From Moraxellaceae bacterium AER2_44_116 (GTDB taxonomy: Bacteria > Pseudomonadota > Gammaproteobacteria > Pseudomonadales > Moraxellaceae): 64,000 nucleotides of DNA. A program made the translations under genes and the position numbers. The notes under the pieces are model-generated. The model made no database searches and had not been told where the DNA came from. It was given only the letters and a program-made list of their open reading frames with translations. The stretch is taken from positions 124,001 to 188,000 of the forward strand of contig VIAD01000003.1 in NCBI GenBank assembly GCA_006546595.1, read 5' to 3'. Shown piece after piece: positions 8,036 through 16,517 of this stretch (position 1 is its first letter; every line of letters starts with the position of its first letter).

Positions 8036-9370
8036 TTAAACTAATTCCGCATATAAATCATAGTCATCGGCATCAGTAATAGTGACGGTGACAAATTCAC
8101 CGACTTTTAATGCTGCTGCGCCTTCACCTTCAATAAACACATTGCCGTCGATTTCGGGGGCATCTGCTGCTGAGCGAGCAATGGCAACGCCTTCTTCGTC
8201 ATCAATTTCATCGACTAAGACTTGTATGGTTTTGCCAATCTTTAATTGCAAACGGTCGGCAGAAATTCCTTGTTGCAGTTCCATAAAACGCTGCCAACGT
8301 TCTTCTTTCACTTCTTCGGGTACAGGGTCTGGTAGTTCGTTTGCGGCTGCACCATCGACGGCGGAATATTTAAAACAACCCACACGATCCAGCTTGGCTT
8401 CTTGTAACCAATCTAACAGGATTTGGAAGTCTTCTTCGGTTTCACCAGGGAAACCAACGACAAAGGTTGAACGTAAAACTAATTCTGGGCAGATTTCGCG
8501 CCATTGTTTAATACGCTCAAGGGTGTTTTCGCTGTGAGCTGGGCGTTTCATTAATTTTAAAATGCGAGGGCTGGCGTGTTGGAAAGGAATATCCAAATAC
8601 GGCAAAATTTTGCCTTCGGCCATTAACGGAATGACGTTATCGACATGAGGATACGGATACACATAATGCAAACGTACCCATACGCCTAATTCACCTAAAG
8701 CTTCGCAAAGTTCTTGCATCCGTGTTTTTAACGGACGGCCACCCCAAAAGTCGAGTTTGTATTTTAAATCTACGCCATAAGCCGACGTATCTTGCGAAAT
8801 CACTAATAATTCGCGTACGCCTGCTTTGACGAGGTTTTCAGCTTCGCTCATCACCGAACCAATCGGCCGAGACACTAAATCACCACGCATTGACGGAATA
8901 ATACAGAAGGTACAGCGGTGATTACAGCCTTCGGATATTTTGAGATAGGCGTAATGTTTGGGTGTCAGTTTAATGCCTTGGGCGGGCAATAAATCGATAA
9001 AGGGGTTGTGGTCGGCTTTGGCAGGTAAATGTTGATGTACCGCATCCATTACTTCTTCATAGGCATGAGGGCCTGTGACTTTTAACACGCTGGGGTGTAC
9101 GTCACGAATTTGGCCTTCTTTAATGCCTAAGCAACCTGTAACAATGACTTTGCCATTTTCGCTCAGGGCTTCGCCAATGGCATCTAAAGATTCTTGCACG
9201 GCGGATTCAATAAAGCCGCAGGTGTTAACAACGACAAGGTCTGCGCCGTTGTAGTCGGGCGAAATTTGATAACCTTCGGCGCGTAATTGCGTGAGGATAC
9301 GTTCGGAGTCCACCAAGTTTTTGGGGCAACCTAAGGACACAAACCCAACTTTTGGTTGTGATAACGACAT
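8036..9370 (-). CDS. rimO: Ribosomal protein S12 methylthiotransferase
   Basis: 444 residues. A radical SAM enzyme that methylthiolates the conserved aspartate of ribosomal protein S12. Order: an N-terminal UPF0004 domain with three cluster cysteines (SLGCPKN, VNTCGF, VTGCLG), the radical SAM core with the CxxxCxxC motif in CNHRCTFCIIPSMRG, and a C-terminal TRAM domain ending YDLYAELV. Length matches E. coli RimO closely. It distinguishes itself from MiaB by GFVSLGCPKNLVDSE and CIIPSMRG. Single gene, convergent with the copper-storage gene. Confidence 0.96.
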   Translation of the reverse strand: MSLSQPKVGFVSLGCPKNLVDSERILTQLRAEGYQISPDYNGADLVVVNTCGFIESAVQESLDAIGEALSENGKVIVTGCLGIKEGQIRDVHPSVLKVTGPHAYEEVMDAVHQHLPAKADHNPFIDLLPAQGIKLTPKHYAYLKISEGCNHRCTFCIIPSMRGDLVSRPIGSVMSEAENLVKAGVRELLVISQDTSAYGVDLKYKLDFWGGRPLKTRMQELCEALGELGVWVRLHYVYPYPHVDNVIPLMAEGKILPYLDIPFQHASPRILKLMKRPAHSENTLERIKQWREICPELVLRSTFVVGFPGETEEDFQILLDWLQEAKLDRVGCFKYSAVDGAAANELPDPVPEEVKEERWQRFMELQQGISADRLQLKIGKTIQVLVDEIDDEEGVAIARSAADAPEIDGNVFIEGEGAAALKVGEFVTVTITDADDYDLYAELV

Positions 9371-9436
9371 GAACGCACCTCGAAAACGACGATTAAAATA
9401 AGCGGTGGCGATTGTACCTGTTATTGATAAATAGCA

Positions 9437-9460
9437 GTAGGGGCGATTGATGAGTCGCCA
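9437..9460. repeat. Diverged copy of the GTAGGGGCGA dispersed palindrome
   Basis: GTAGGGGCGATTGATGAGTC followed by GCCA upstream of rimO; the 5' half matches the intergenic repeats at 20446 and 24461, while the second half is diverged. Confidence 0.5.
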
Positions 9461-9633
9461 TGCTTGCGTTATGCTTTTGGGCGGTTTGATGCTATAAAAA
9501 TCACAGTTAACGGATTACTCATATGTACGTCATTGAAAGTAGTTAATCTTTTATTAAAGTACACCTAAAATATATCCTAACGACATATAGCTTGACGTGC
9601 ATGGATGGCCTTATTTGCATTTTGGAGCAATAG

Positions 9634-10716
9634 ATGAGCTTTACAGTAAGAGTTAGTTTGCTGGTGACCATTGCTGCGTTGGCTGGTTGTAACTCAAAAG
9701 ACAACGACAAGGCAGCGGTCGTACATCCCCAATGTACTTTAGGCCAAACCGAGCAAAACTTTGTTTGTGTAGATGTGCCGCTTACCGCCACTAGCATTAG
9801 CCCAACAGTGCTGACGCAAAACCAAAAAACAAAAATTACCTTAGTTGGCACAAACTTACCTAGCACCGCCATGTTTGCTCTACAGGACGGCATTTGCGAA
9901 GCCGCAATAGAAAAAACAGCCACCAGCGTCAGTCAATGGTGTACCGCCAATAGCCTAGGCAGCAAAACCGTCACCGCTAAATACAAAATAGATATAGACA
10001 CAGGAAAAGTCGATTTTACGTTAACGGTAAACCCAAAAATTTATGTCAAAGGTTTATTAAACGATACGGGCATTATAGGTTGCGCCAACGACACGACTGT
10101 TTTTACCGACTGTAGTGCCGCTAATTTAGGCGGTTGGTTTGGCCTAAATCAAGATGGGCAACTTGGCAGAGACGTACAAGCAGCAACAGGCCAATTAAGC
10201 AAAATAGGTGGCGGTGATGCAGGTTTTGACTTTACAAAAATTAGCGCAACAGGCCAAAGCTTGCCTACCAATGCTACCGAATGGAGCTGTGTACAAGACA
10301 ACCATACGGGTTTAATGTGGGAAGTTAAGACCGATGATGGTGGGCTACGTGACAAAGATAACGTATATACATGGTACAACACAGACGCAACAACCAATGG
10401 TGGTTTTGAAGGTTACGCAAACAATGGTAACAACACTCAAGCGTTTGTAGTGGCCGTTAATGCTCAAGCTTTGTGTGGCTATAAAGACTGGTATTTACCC
10501 GATGTAGAGGACTTAAGAAGTATTGTCAATTATGGGCGTACTTCTGTGATAGATGCGCGTTACTTTCCAGATGCGTACAGAGAATCTTATTGGTCGTCCT
10601 CCCCCGATGTTTATTCCAATGACAATGCTTGGATATTCAACACTCCTGCAGCTAACGAAGGTAGAGGCCCGAAAGGGTACGCGCTCTCAGTTCGCCTAGT
10701 TCGCTTTGGAACGTAA
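9634..10716 (+). CDS. Lipoprotein with C-terminal DUF1566 (Lcl-type) domain
   Basis: 360 residues. The N-terminus carries a lipoprotein signal with lipobox LAGC (cysteine near residue 19). Residues about 45-140 read like an immunoglobulin-like IPT/TIG module (SISPTVLTQNQKTKITLVGT). The last 140 residues form a DUF1566 domain: HTGLMWEVKTDDGGLRDK, YTWYNTD, LCGYKDWYLPDVEDLRS, YWSSSPDVYSNDNAW and a final LSVRLVRFGT. This fold is common in secreted proteins of gammaproteobacteria and related to the C-type-lectin/FGE architecture; ligands are unknown. A second DUF1566 protein follows 117 bases later. No reverse transcriptase or template repeat is nearby, so it is not a visible diversity-generating target. 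Confidence 0.8.
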   Translation: MSFTVRVSLLVTIAALAGCNSKDNDKAAVVHPQCTLGQTEQNFVCVDVPLTATSISPTVLTQNQKTKITLVGTNLPSTAMFALQDGICEAAIEKTATSVSQWCTANSLGSKTVTAKYKIDIDTGKVDFTLTVNPKIYVKGLLNDTGIIGCANDTTVFTDCSAANLGGWFGLNQDGQLGRDVQAATGQLSKIGGGDAGFDFTKISATGQSLPTNATEWSCVQDNHTGLMWEVKTDDGGLRDKDNVYTWYNTDATTNGGFEGYANNGNNTQAFVVAVNAQALCGYKDWYLPDVEDLRSIVNYGRTSVIDARYFPDAYRESYWSSSPDVYSNDNAWIFNTPAANEGRGPKGYALSVRLVRFGT

Positions 10717-10833
10717 CTTGGCTTGGCATCGTAGTGCATAACAGTTTGTAATTGTTATATGTTGTGACATTCTGAAGAGAGTGAAGCGTCTCAAACCAGC
10801 AAAAATAAACAGCTATAATCTCAAGGAAAAAAG

Positions 10834-11370
10834 ATGTATCGATATTTATCGCGGTGCTTGTTAGTTGTTATTAGTCAAGTAAGCCTTGCTGATGGCATAA
10901 CTATAGGCGTAGGGCAAACCTGCCAAAACAACATTAAAATGACTACGCCCAATAGTCGCTATCAGATATTAAACAACGGCACGGAAGTTAAAGATTTACT
11001 AACTGGCCTAATATGGCAGCGTTGCAGTCTTGGCCAATTATGGGACGGTAGCACTTGTACAGGAACGGCTACCAAATACACATGGCAACAAGCCTTGGAG
11101 GCAGCTAACAGTGTAGGAGGTGGATGGATATTGCCCAATATTAAAGAGTTAAGTAGCTTGGCTAACCGAGCGTGTTTTAATCCAGCCATTAACAGCATTG
11201 TATTCCCGAATACATATTCTTCGCGCGATTATGATGACGCAATTTGGTCGTCCTCGCCAGACTCTTATAATAGTCAATTAGCGTGGGTAGTATTTTCTAG
11301 CTTAGGTACTTCCTATAACTACGGCAAGGGTTACACTGGCACTGTGCGCCTAATGCGTGCCAGTCAGTAA
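10834..11370 (+). CDS. Exported DUF1566 domain protein
   Basis: 178 residues. A signal peptide (about 1-19, ending VSLADG) is followed directly by a single DUF1566 domain: EVKDLLTGLIWQRCSLGQ, YTWQQALEAANS, GGWILPNIKELSSLANRACF, AIWSSSPDSYNSQLAWVVF and a C-terminal TVRLMRASQ. The cysteines CSLG, STCTG and RACF are the usual positions of the family. AAGGAAA lies shortly before the ATG. It is a shorter relative of the preceding gene, which adds a lipid anchor and an Ig-like module. The two may be exported together; function unknown. Confidence 0.8.
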   Translation: MYRYLSRCLLVVISQVSLADGITIGVGQTCQNNIKMTTPNSRYQILNNGTEVKDLLTGLIWQRCSLGQLWDGSTCTGTATKYTWQQALEAANSVGGGWILPNIKELSSLANRACFNPAINSIVFPNTYSSRDYDDAIWSSSPDSYNSQLAWVVFSSLGTSYNYGKGYTGTVRLMRASQ

Positions 11371-11474
11371 GTTGGGTTTTGACTTGAAATTCCCCAAACC
11401 CACTATTAGTAAACGTAGCACGTGTTTTTATAGTAATTATCTCGTATTCCGCTAAGTTTGCTTATTAATCAGCA

Positions 11475-11933
11475 TTAACACATGAGACTTATATTTTTTT
11501 GAAGGGTTGGATAGTCACGCAGGCAAACTTTGTTTTCAGGATAAATACGATAGACAACATCATCTTCAATGCTGGAAATGGCAATCAGGTTGTCTTCTGC
11601 GTCGGTAGAAAGAGCCATAATGAGTTTGGATTGCCGCATTTCTTCTAAGATATCATCTTGATGACGAGTCGCCTGATAGCCAAGTTTAGTCGCAATGTCT
11701 TCAATATTTTGAAAACTAATCAGTGGCGAGCCGCGAGTGATATCAAGCACATGAGCCGAGATCGTCTTTGCCGCCACATCATCATCTAACCGAGCATTAA
11801 TGGCAGAGCTCATGAGTACAGATAGACCCGAAGGCTCGGTCTTATTGATGTCAGTTGCCAATGGCTTTAGAAAATGAGTAGCGAAATAGTTGTCACGTTC
11901 CGTGCCGTTAAGGCAATAATCAGCTTTAGCCAC
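11475..11933 (-). CDS. N-terminally truncated paralog of the neighbouring lipoprotein, possibly a decaying gene
   Basis: 152 residues from a GTG start, collinear with the mature part of the gene at 12053-12607: shared blocks include DYCL, KPLATDIN/KPLEVEIN, INARL/INGRL, SAHVLDIT, SPLISF/SPILSF, EEMRQ/DEMRQ, MALSTD and DVVYRIYPE. Its neighbour starts with a signal peptide and lipobox; this copy has none. The frame is open only 60 bases upstream to a TAA, with no ATG, and that stretch is occupied by the palindromic repeat at 11946-12031. The protein would therefore be cytoplasmic or untranslated. Family unknown to me. Confidence 0.55.
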   Translation of the reverse strand: MAKADYCLNGTERDNYFATHFLKPLATDINKTEPSGLSVLMSSAINARLDDDVAAKTISAHVLDITRGSPLISFQNIEDIATKLGYQATRHQDDILEEMRQSKLIMALSTDAEDNLIAISSIEDDVVYRIYPENKVCLRDYPTLQKNISLMC

Positions 11934-11945
11934 TGTTTTAGTCTC

Positions 11946-12031
11946 GTAGCCCGCATGGAATGCGGGGAAAATATGCGCTAAAGGGTTGTCGGTTTAATAG
12001 TGCTATAACCCCGTGTTACCACACGGGCTAC
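11946..12031. repeat. BIME-like pair of GTAGCCCG palindromes
   Basis: It begins GTAGCCCGCATGGAATGCGG and ends CACACGGGCTAC; each half is itself a hairpin and the termini are inverted copies of each other. It closely resembles the widespread GTAGCCCGGATGGA-type bacterial repeats. It occupies exactly the place where the signal peptide of the truncated paralog would be. An isolated half-site (GTAGCCCGTGTG) recurs at 37950. Confidence 0.7.
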
Positions 12032-12052
12032 TCTAATGTGAATTCGCTAAAA

Positions 12053-12607
12053 CTAAGGCATCCGATCAATCACCATCAACACTTTCGGTTTATATTTTTT
12101 ACTCAGCGTTGCATAATCCATTAAACAAATCTTGCTTTCAGGATAGAGCGTATAAACCACGTCATTTTCCACGCCGAGCAATAACACCAAATTGCCCTCA
12201 CGGTCGGTTGACAGTGCCATGACATTTTTGAATTGACGCATTTCATCCAAAATAGTGCCTTGAAATTCGGTCGCTTGAAAACCGACCTTGGCAATAATAT
12301 TTTGAATATCGACAAAGCTCAGTATCGGTGAACCATGAGTGACGTCCAGTACATGAGCAGAAACACTTTTAGCCGCAACCGTATCACCCAAGCGACCGTT
12401 AATAGCAGCACTAACCAGTACCGAAGTACCCGATGGATCAGTTGTGTTGATTTCCACTTCTAATGGTTTCGTGAAATGAGAATTGATATAGTCGTTACTC
12501 TCTTTTTCGCTCAGGCAATAATCAACCTTGACGGTTGGTTTGGTGTTTGAATGCTGTGTTGAGCAAGCAGTCAAACTTAATAATACGGTGAGCCATAAAA
12601 GTTTCAT
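12053..12607 (-). CDS. Uncharacterised lipoprotein
   Basis: 184 residues. Signal peptide MKLLWLTVLLSLTACSTQHS with lipobox LTAC (cysteine 15). The mature part has no domain I recognise; it contains two more cysteines (DYCLSEKE and KICLMDYA) that could form a disulfide, the motif SAHVLDVTHGSPILSF and a C-terminal tail rich in basic residues. Its ATG overlaps the dapE stop by four bases, so translation is coupled to dapE. A truncated paralog lies downstream on the same strand, suggesting tandem duplication. Confidence 0.8.
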   Translation of the reverse strand: MKLLWLTVLLSLTACSTQHSNTKPTVKVDYCLSEKESNDYINSHFTKPLEVEINTTDPSGTSVLVSAAINGRLGDTVAAKSVSAHVLDVTHGSPILSFVDIQNIIAKVGFQATEFQGTILDEMRQFKNVMALSTDREGNLVLLLGVENDVVYTLYPESKICLMDYATLSKKYKPKVLMVIDRMP

Positions 12608-13740
12608 TGTTGTTTTCCTAATAATCTAACCAAAATGCCTTCATAAATTTCGGTTAACGTATCTAAATCCGCCGCATTCACACACTCATTGATTTTATGA
12701 ATCGTGGCGTTGATCGGCCCTAATTCCAACACTTGCGCGCCTGTAGGGGCAATAAAGCGTCCGTCCGATGTGCCGCCGCTGGTGGATAATTCGGTATCAA
12801 TACCCACCACTTCTTTAATTGCGGCAACGCTGGCGGCCACTAATTCGCCTTTAGCCGTTAAAAACGGTAAACCACTTAAATTCCAAACAATGTCGTATTT
12901 TAATCCGTGTTTTTGCAAAATCGCTTCGCTACGAGCTTTTAACTGTTCAGCAGTAACTTCGGTAGAAAAACGAAAATTAAACAATACCTTAACATCAGCA
13001 GGTATCACATTCGTCGCGCCCGTTCCCGAGTTAATATTGGAAGTTTGGAAGGAAGTCGCAGGAAAAAACGCATTGCCGTTATCCCATACTTCGGTAGTTA
13101 ATTCGGCAAGGGCAGGAGATATACGATGAATCGGATTGTCAGCCAGTTGTGGATAGGCGACGTGGCCTTGCACGCCAATCACCGTCAGTGCCGCATTCAA
13201 CGAACCTCGACGACCATTTTTAATGACATCACCAATCGTTGTTGTGCTAGAAGGTTCACCGACTAAACACCATGTCATTTTTTCGTTACGTGCTTCTAAG
13301 TGCTCAACGACTTTTACTGTGCCATCAGTGGCAACGCCTTCTTCATCACTGGTAATTAAAAAAGCTATTGAACCTCGATGATTCGGGTGCTTGGCGACAA
13401 ATTGTTCACAGGCGACTACCATTGCTGCCAATGAGCCTTTCATATCAGCCGCACCACGACCATATAACACGCCATCACGAATTTCGGGTTGAAAGGGTTC
13501 GCTGTGCCACGCGCTTAATGTGCCTGTCGGTACAACATCCGTATGGCCTGCAAACGCAAAAACAGGTTCGGTTGTACCCCGACGCGCCCAAAAATTATCA
13601 ACCTCACCAAAGCGTAATCGTTCAATGTGAAAACCAATGGCTTCTAGGCGTTGAATCATGAGTTCTTGGCAATTAGCATCCACAGGCGTGACGGATGGGC
13701 AACGAATTAAATCTAAAGTTAAAGCAAGCGTAGGTGACAT
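12604..13740 (-). CDS. dapE: Succinyl-diaminopimelate desuccinylase
   Basis: 378 residues. Di-zinc M20 peptidase-family enzyme that converts N-succinyl-LL-diaminopimelate to LL-diaminopimelate and succinate for lysine and peptidoglycan. Metal ligands and catalytic residues are in FAGHTDVVPTG, YGRGAADMKG, TSDEEGVATDG, VGEPSS and the C-terminal IHKINECV. The GRGAADMKGS form and length (E. coli about 375) separate it from ArgE. It is divergent from livK and translationally coupled (ATGA overlap) to the downstream lipoprotein gene. Confidence 0.96.
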   Translation of the reverse strand: MSPTLALTLDLIRCPSVTPVDANCQELMIQRLEAIGFHIERLRFGEVDNFWARRGTTEPVFAFAGHTDVVPTGTLSAWHSEPFQPEIRDGVLYGRGAADMKGSLAAMVVACEQFVAKHPNHRGSIAFLITSDEEGVATDGTVKVVEHLEARNEKMTWCLVGEPSSTTTIGDVIKNGRRGSLNAALTVIGVQGHVAYPQLADNPIHRISPALAELTTEVWDNGNAFFPATSFQTSNINSGTGATNVIPADVKVLFNFRFSTEVTAEQLKARSEAILQKHGLKYDIVWNLSGLPFLTAKGELVAASVAAIKEVVGIDTELSTSGGTSDGRFIAPTGAQVLELGPINATIHKINECVNAADLDTLTEIYEGILVRLLGKQQ

Positions 13741-13855
13741 AAAAAAAATCTGTGTAATGAAACGAATGGCGACAGTTTATCTATTCCTAGAAATAGCGCA
13801 ACTTGGCAAGAACCTTGCTAGAATCACCCCAACTTTTACGGGGAGGATACCTGCA

Positions 13856-15043
13856 ATGAAAAATTTATTCACACTCAGCATCTTGGCGGCCGCAGTCGCA
13901 ATGACGGCGTGTAGCAAAAAACCAGAAGAAACGACACAAGCCACAGGTGCAGCGACAACAACAGCAAGCGCATCAGGCGCAACGATTATTAAAATTGGTC
14001 ATGCTGCACCCTTAACAGGCCCACAAGCCCATTTAGGCAAAGACAACGAAAATGGCGTGCGTTTAGCCGTTGATGAATTAAACGCTAAAGGGTTAACCAT
14101 CGGCGGCCAAAAAGTGCAATTTGAGTTGGAGTCCGAAGACGACCAAGCTGACCCTCGCATTGCCACGACCGTCGCGCAAAAATTTGTCGATGATAAAGTC
14201 AATGTCATGATTGGTCATTTAAACTCAGGTACAACTATTCCCGCCTCGCGTATTTATAATGATGCAGGCATTGTTGAAGTTTCTCCTTCGGCCACCAATC
14301 CTAAATATACTCAACAAGGTTACAAAGGCGCGTTCCGCGTGATGGCAAATGACGTGCAACAAGGCAAAGTATTAGGCGAGTTTGCTGTTAAAGAGATGGC
14401 TGCGAAAAAAATCGCCATTATTGACGACCGTTCTGCTTATGGCCAAGGTCTAGCTGATGAGTTTGAAAAAGCCGCCAAAGCCGCAGGTGGTACGATTGTG
14501 GTGCATGAATTTACCAATGATAAAGCCTCTGACTTCACCGCTATTTTGACCAAAATCAAAGGTACTAGCCCTGATTTGGTATTTTACGGTGGTATGGATG
14601 GTCAAGGCGCACCGATGGCCAAACAAATGCAAACTTTAGGTTTGAAAGCTCAATTTTTGGGTGGTGATGGTATTCACACTACTGAATTTATGAAGTTGGC
14701 AGGTGCTGCGGCTGAAGGCGTAACCGCTTCTTTACCAGGTGTGCCGATAGAAAAAATGCCAAAAGGCCCAGACTTTAAACAAAAGTTTGAAAGTAAATAT
14801 GGCGCGATTCAACTGTATGCTCCGTATTGCTATGATGCCGTCATGGTTGTAGCTGAAGCCATGCAACGCGCTAACTCTGCTGAACCTGCGAAATACTTAC
14901 CTGAAATGGCAAAAACCAATTACGAAGGTGTCACTGCCAATATTAAATTTGACGACAAAGGCGATTTACAAGGCGGTGCAATTACCGTGTATCGTGTCGT
15001 GAAAGGCAATTGGGAAGTGTTAAAAACGGTCGGCGCACAGTAA
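13856..15043 (+). CDS. livK: Branched-chain amino acid ABC transporter substrate-binding lipoprotein
   Basis: 395 residues starting MKNLFTLSILAAAVAMTACS with a lipobox (MTAC); GGGGAGGA lies at good distance, so the much longer upstream frame is not used. The mature protein is a type I periplasmic binding protein: IIKIGHAAPLTGPQAHLGKD, the ERI-type ligand loop SGTTIPASRIYNDAGI, then EVSPSATNP, KKIAIIDDRSAYGQGLADEF and DLVFYGGMDGQGAPMAKQM. It starts the liv transporter locus, followed by livH/M/G/F. Substrate is Leu/Ile/Val by family, though related proteins bind other amino acids or amides. Confidence 0.92.
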   Translation: MKNLFTLSILAAAVAMTACSKKPEETTQATGAATTTASASGATIIKIGHAAPLTGPQAHLGKDNENGVRLAVDELNAKGLTIGGQKVQFELESEDDQADPRIATTVAQKFVDDKVNVMIGHLNSGTTIPASRIYNDAGIVEVSPSATNPKYTQQGYKGAFRVMANDVQQGKVLGEFAVKEMAAKKIAIIDDRSAYGQGLADEFEKAAKAAGGTIVVHEFTNDKASDFTAILTKIKGTSPDLVFYGGMDGQGAPMAKQMQTLGLKAQFLGGDGIHTTEFMKLAGAAAEGVTASLPGVPIEKMPKGPDFKQKFESKYGAIQLYAPYCYDAVMVVAEAMQRANSAEPAKYLPEMAKTNYEGVTANIKFDDKGDLQGGAITVYRVVKGNWEVLKTVGAQ

Positions 15044-15050
15044 TATTGTC

Positions 15051-15069
15051 GGGGCGAATTTATTCGCCC
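15051..15069. repeat. GGGGCGAATTTATTCGCCC palindrome after livK
   Basis: Perfect short palindrome eight bases after the livK stop. Copies of this family recur at 17566, 20446, 24461 and 28745. As RNA it forms a hairpin that could protect the livK message or reduce readthrough to downstream genes. Confidence 0.75.
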
Positions 15070-15097
15070 ATCTATCATCACAACGAGAATAACAATC

Positions 15098-15460
15098 ATG
15101 AAACAACTGTTTGATAGTTTTAAGTCCACATCGTTAGACGTATTGCCTAATTTAAAAGAACGTTATGGCTTATTATTACGCCATGATTTAGTTAGCGTAA
15201 AATTAATGCAAAAAGAGGGACAGATTTTGCTGGAGTTTACTGTCACGGATAAAGACCATTATTCTTTTGATAATAAAATTATTGTCAAAAGTTTAAGTTT
15301 AAATTCAGCAGCAGATTCCGTGTTTAGCAGCACGGTTTCTATTTTTGAAAATGGTCGTTTGTTGGTGGAAGAATTACCACCGACGACATTGGCCAAATTA
15401 GCCGATTTATTTGACGAAAGTTCTGCCGCCGCCATTATTAATTACGCCCAACAGGGTTAA
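15098..15460 (+). CDS. Hypothetical protein between livK and livH
   Basis: 120 residues, soluble, no signal peptide, cysteines absent. It begins MKQLFDSFKSTSLDVLPNLK and ends AAAIINYAQQG. It alternates charged and hydrophobic residues (VSVKLMQKEGQILLEFTVTD), suggesting a small alpha/beta domain, but I recognise no family. GAGAATAA precedes the ATG weakly. Its position inside the liv locus suggests co-transcription with livK; liv operons do not normally carry it. The MITE-like element follows three bases after its stop. Confidence 0.7.
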   Translation: MKQLFDSFKSTSLDVLPNLKERYGLLLRHDLVSVKLMQKEGQILLEFTVTDKDHYSFDNKIIVKSLSLNSAADSVFSSTVSIFENGRLLVEELPPTTLAKLADLFDESSAAAIINYAQQG

Positions 15461-15463
15461 TGC

Positions 15464-15562
15464 AGGACTTACGCATCGCTCCGCGATTAGCGCGTTTTGT
15501 GAGCATAAAGCCGCCTAAAGCGGCTGAAATGTGAGCAAATAAGCGATAACCGCGTAAGTCCT
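15464..15562. mobile_element. MITE-like element, copy 1 (99 bp)
   Basis: Terminal inverted repeats AGGACTTACGC and GCGTAAGTCCT enclose an interior hairpin around AAGCCGCCTAAAGCGGCT. A second copy in opposite orientation lies at 43661-43758 and is nearly collinear over its whole length, with roughly one difference in eight bases by eye. It has no coding capacity and no obvious target duplication. It lies between the hypothetical gene and livH, ending 25 bases before the livH start. Confidence 0.8.
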
Positions 15563-15587
15563 AAGTGAAGTTTAAGAGTATTGTCGA

Positions 15588-16517
15588 TTGGATATTTTTG
15601 CCCAACAACTGATTAATGGCCTGATTTTGGGCAGTATCTACGCCCTAATTGCCTTAGGCTATACCATGGTCTACGGTATTTTAGGGTTAATTAATTTCGC
15701 CCATGGTGAAATTGTGATGATTGGGGCGATGGTTTGTATTACCTGCCTCAATTTTTTATTAGGTCATTATGGCGATTTATCCCCGTTATTATTAGTTTTT
15801 GCCAGTGTGTTAATGGCGATTCCTGTCTGTGCTTTATTGGGTTATAGCATTGAGCGTGTTGCTTATAGACCTTTACGCAAAGCCCCTCGTTTAGCACCGT
15901 TGATTACCGCGATTGGTGTGTCTATTGTTTTACAAAACTTAGCGATGATGATTTGGGGGCGGCAATATGTGCCTTTTCCAGCGATTTTTAGCAATGTGCC
16001 GTATCAAGTCTTTGGCGCATCCATTACGCCCTTGCAAGTCAGTATTATTATTTTAGCGGGCGTCATGATGTTGGCTTTAGTGCTACTGGTGCAAAAAACA
16101 AAACTGGGTCGAGCTATGCGAGCCACCGCGCAAAATCCACAAGTCGCTTCCTTAATGGGCGTAAACGTCAATCAAGTCATTGCCTTAACCTTTATTTTGG
16201 GTTCGTGCTTGGGTTCGGTGGCGGGCATTATGGTGGCCGCTAATTATGGACAAGCCCATGCCTATATGGGCTTTTTATTGGGCTTAAAAGCATTCTCGGC
16301 CGCTGTTTTAGGTGGTATTGGCAATATTGCAGGGGCAGTGATTGGTGGTTTGTTGCTGGGTATTATTGAGAGTCTAGGAGCAGGCTATATAGGCGATTTA
16401 ACTAATAATTTCTTGGGCAGCCAATATCAAGATATTTTTGCTTTTTTAGTATTAATTACTGTTTTAGTATTTAAGCCATCTGGATTAATGGGCGAAAAAG
16501 TATCGGAGCGTCCCTAA
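15588..16517 (+). CDS. livH: Branched-chain amino acid ABC transporter permease LivH
   Basis: 309 residues with about eight membrane helices; one of two inner-membrane channel subunits. The protein starts with TTG: MDIFAQQLINGLILGSIYAL is exactly the conserved family N-terminus, and no ATG is available. Key family motifs are YTMVYGILGLINFAHGE, LITAIGVSIVLQN and the EAA-like cytoplasmic loop around GRAMRATAQNPQVASLMG. The stop overlaps the livM ATG by one base. The MITE-like element lies just upstream, so the native promoter or readthrough from livK may be altered. Confidence 0.94.
   Translation: MDIFAQQLINGLILGSIYALIALGYTMVYGILGLINFAHGEIVMIGAMVCITCLNFLLGHYGDLSPLLLVFASVLMAIPVCALLGYSIERVAYRPLRKAPRLAPLITAIGVSIVLQNLAMMIWGRQYVPFPAIFSNVPYQVFGASITPLQVSIIILAGVMMLALVLLVQKTKLGRAMRATAQNPQVASLMGVNVNQVIALTFILGSCLGSVAGIMVAANYGQAHAYMGFLLGLKAFSAAVLGGIGNIAGAVIGGLLLGIIESLGAGYIGDLTNNFLGSQYQDIFAFLVLITVLVFKPSGLMGEKVSERP

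Noticed and set aside
9634..11370. Diversity-generating retroelement target
   Set aside because: No reverse transcriptase, template repeat or accessory gene is present nearby; kept only as a remote possibility in findings.
12704..13129. Plus-strand frame of 141 codons inside dapE
   Set aside because: Shadow frame of a well-supported gene.
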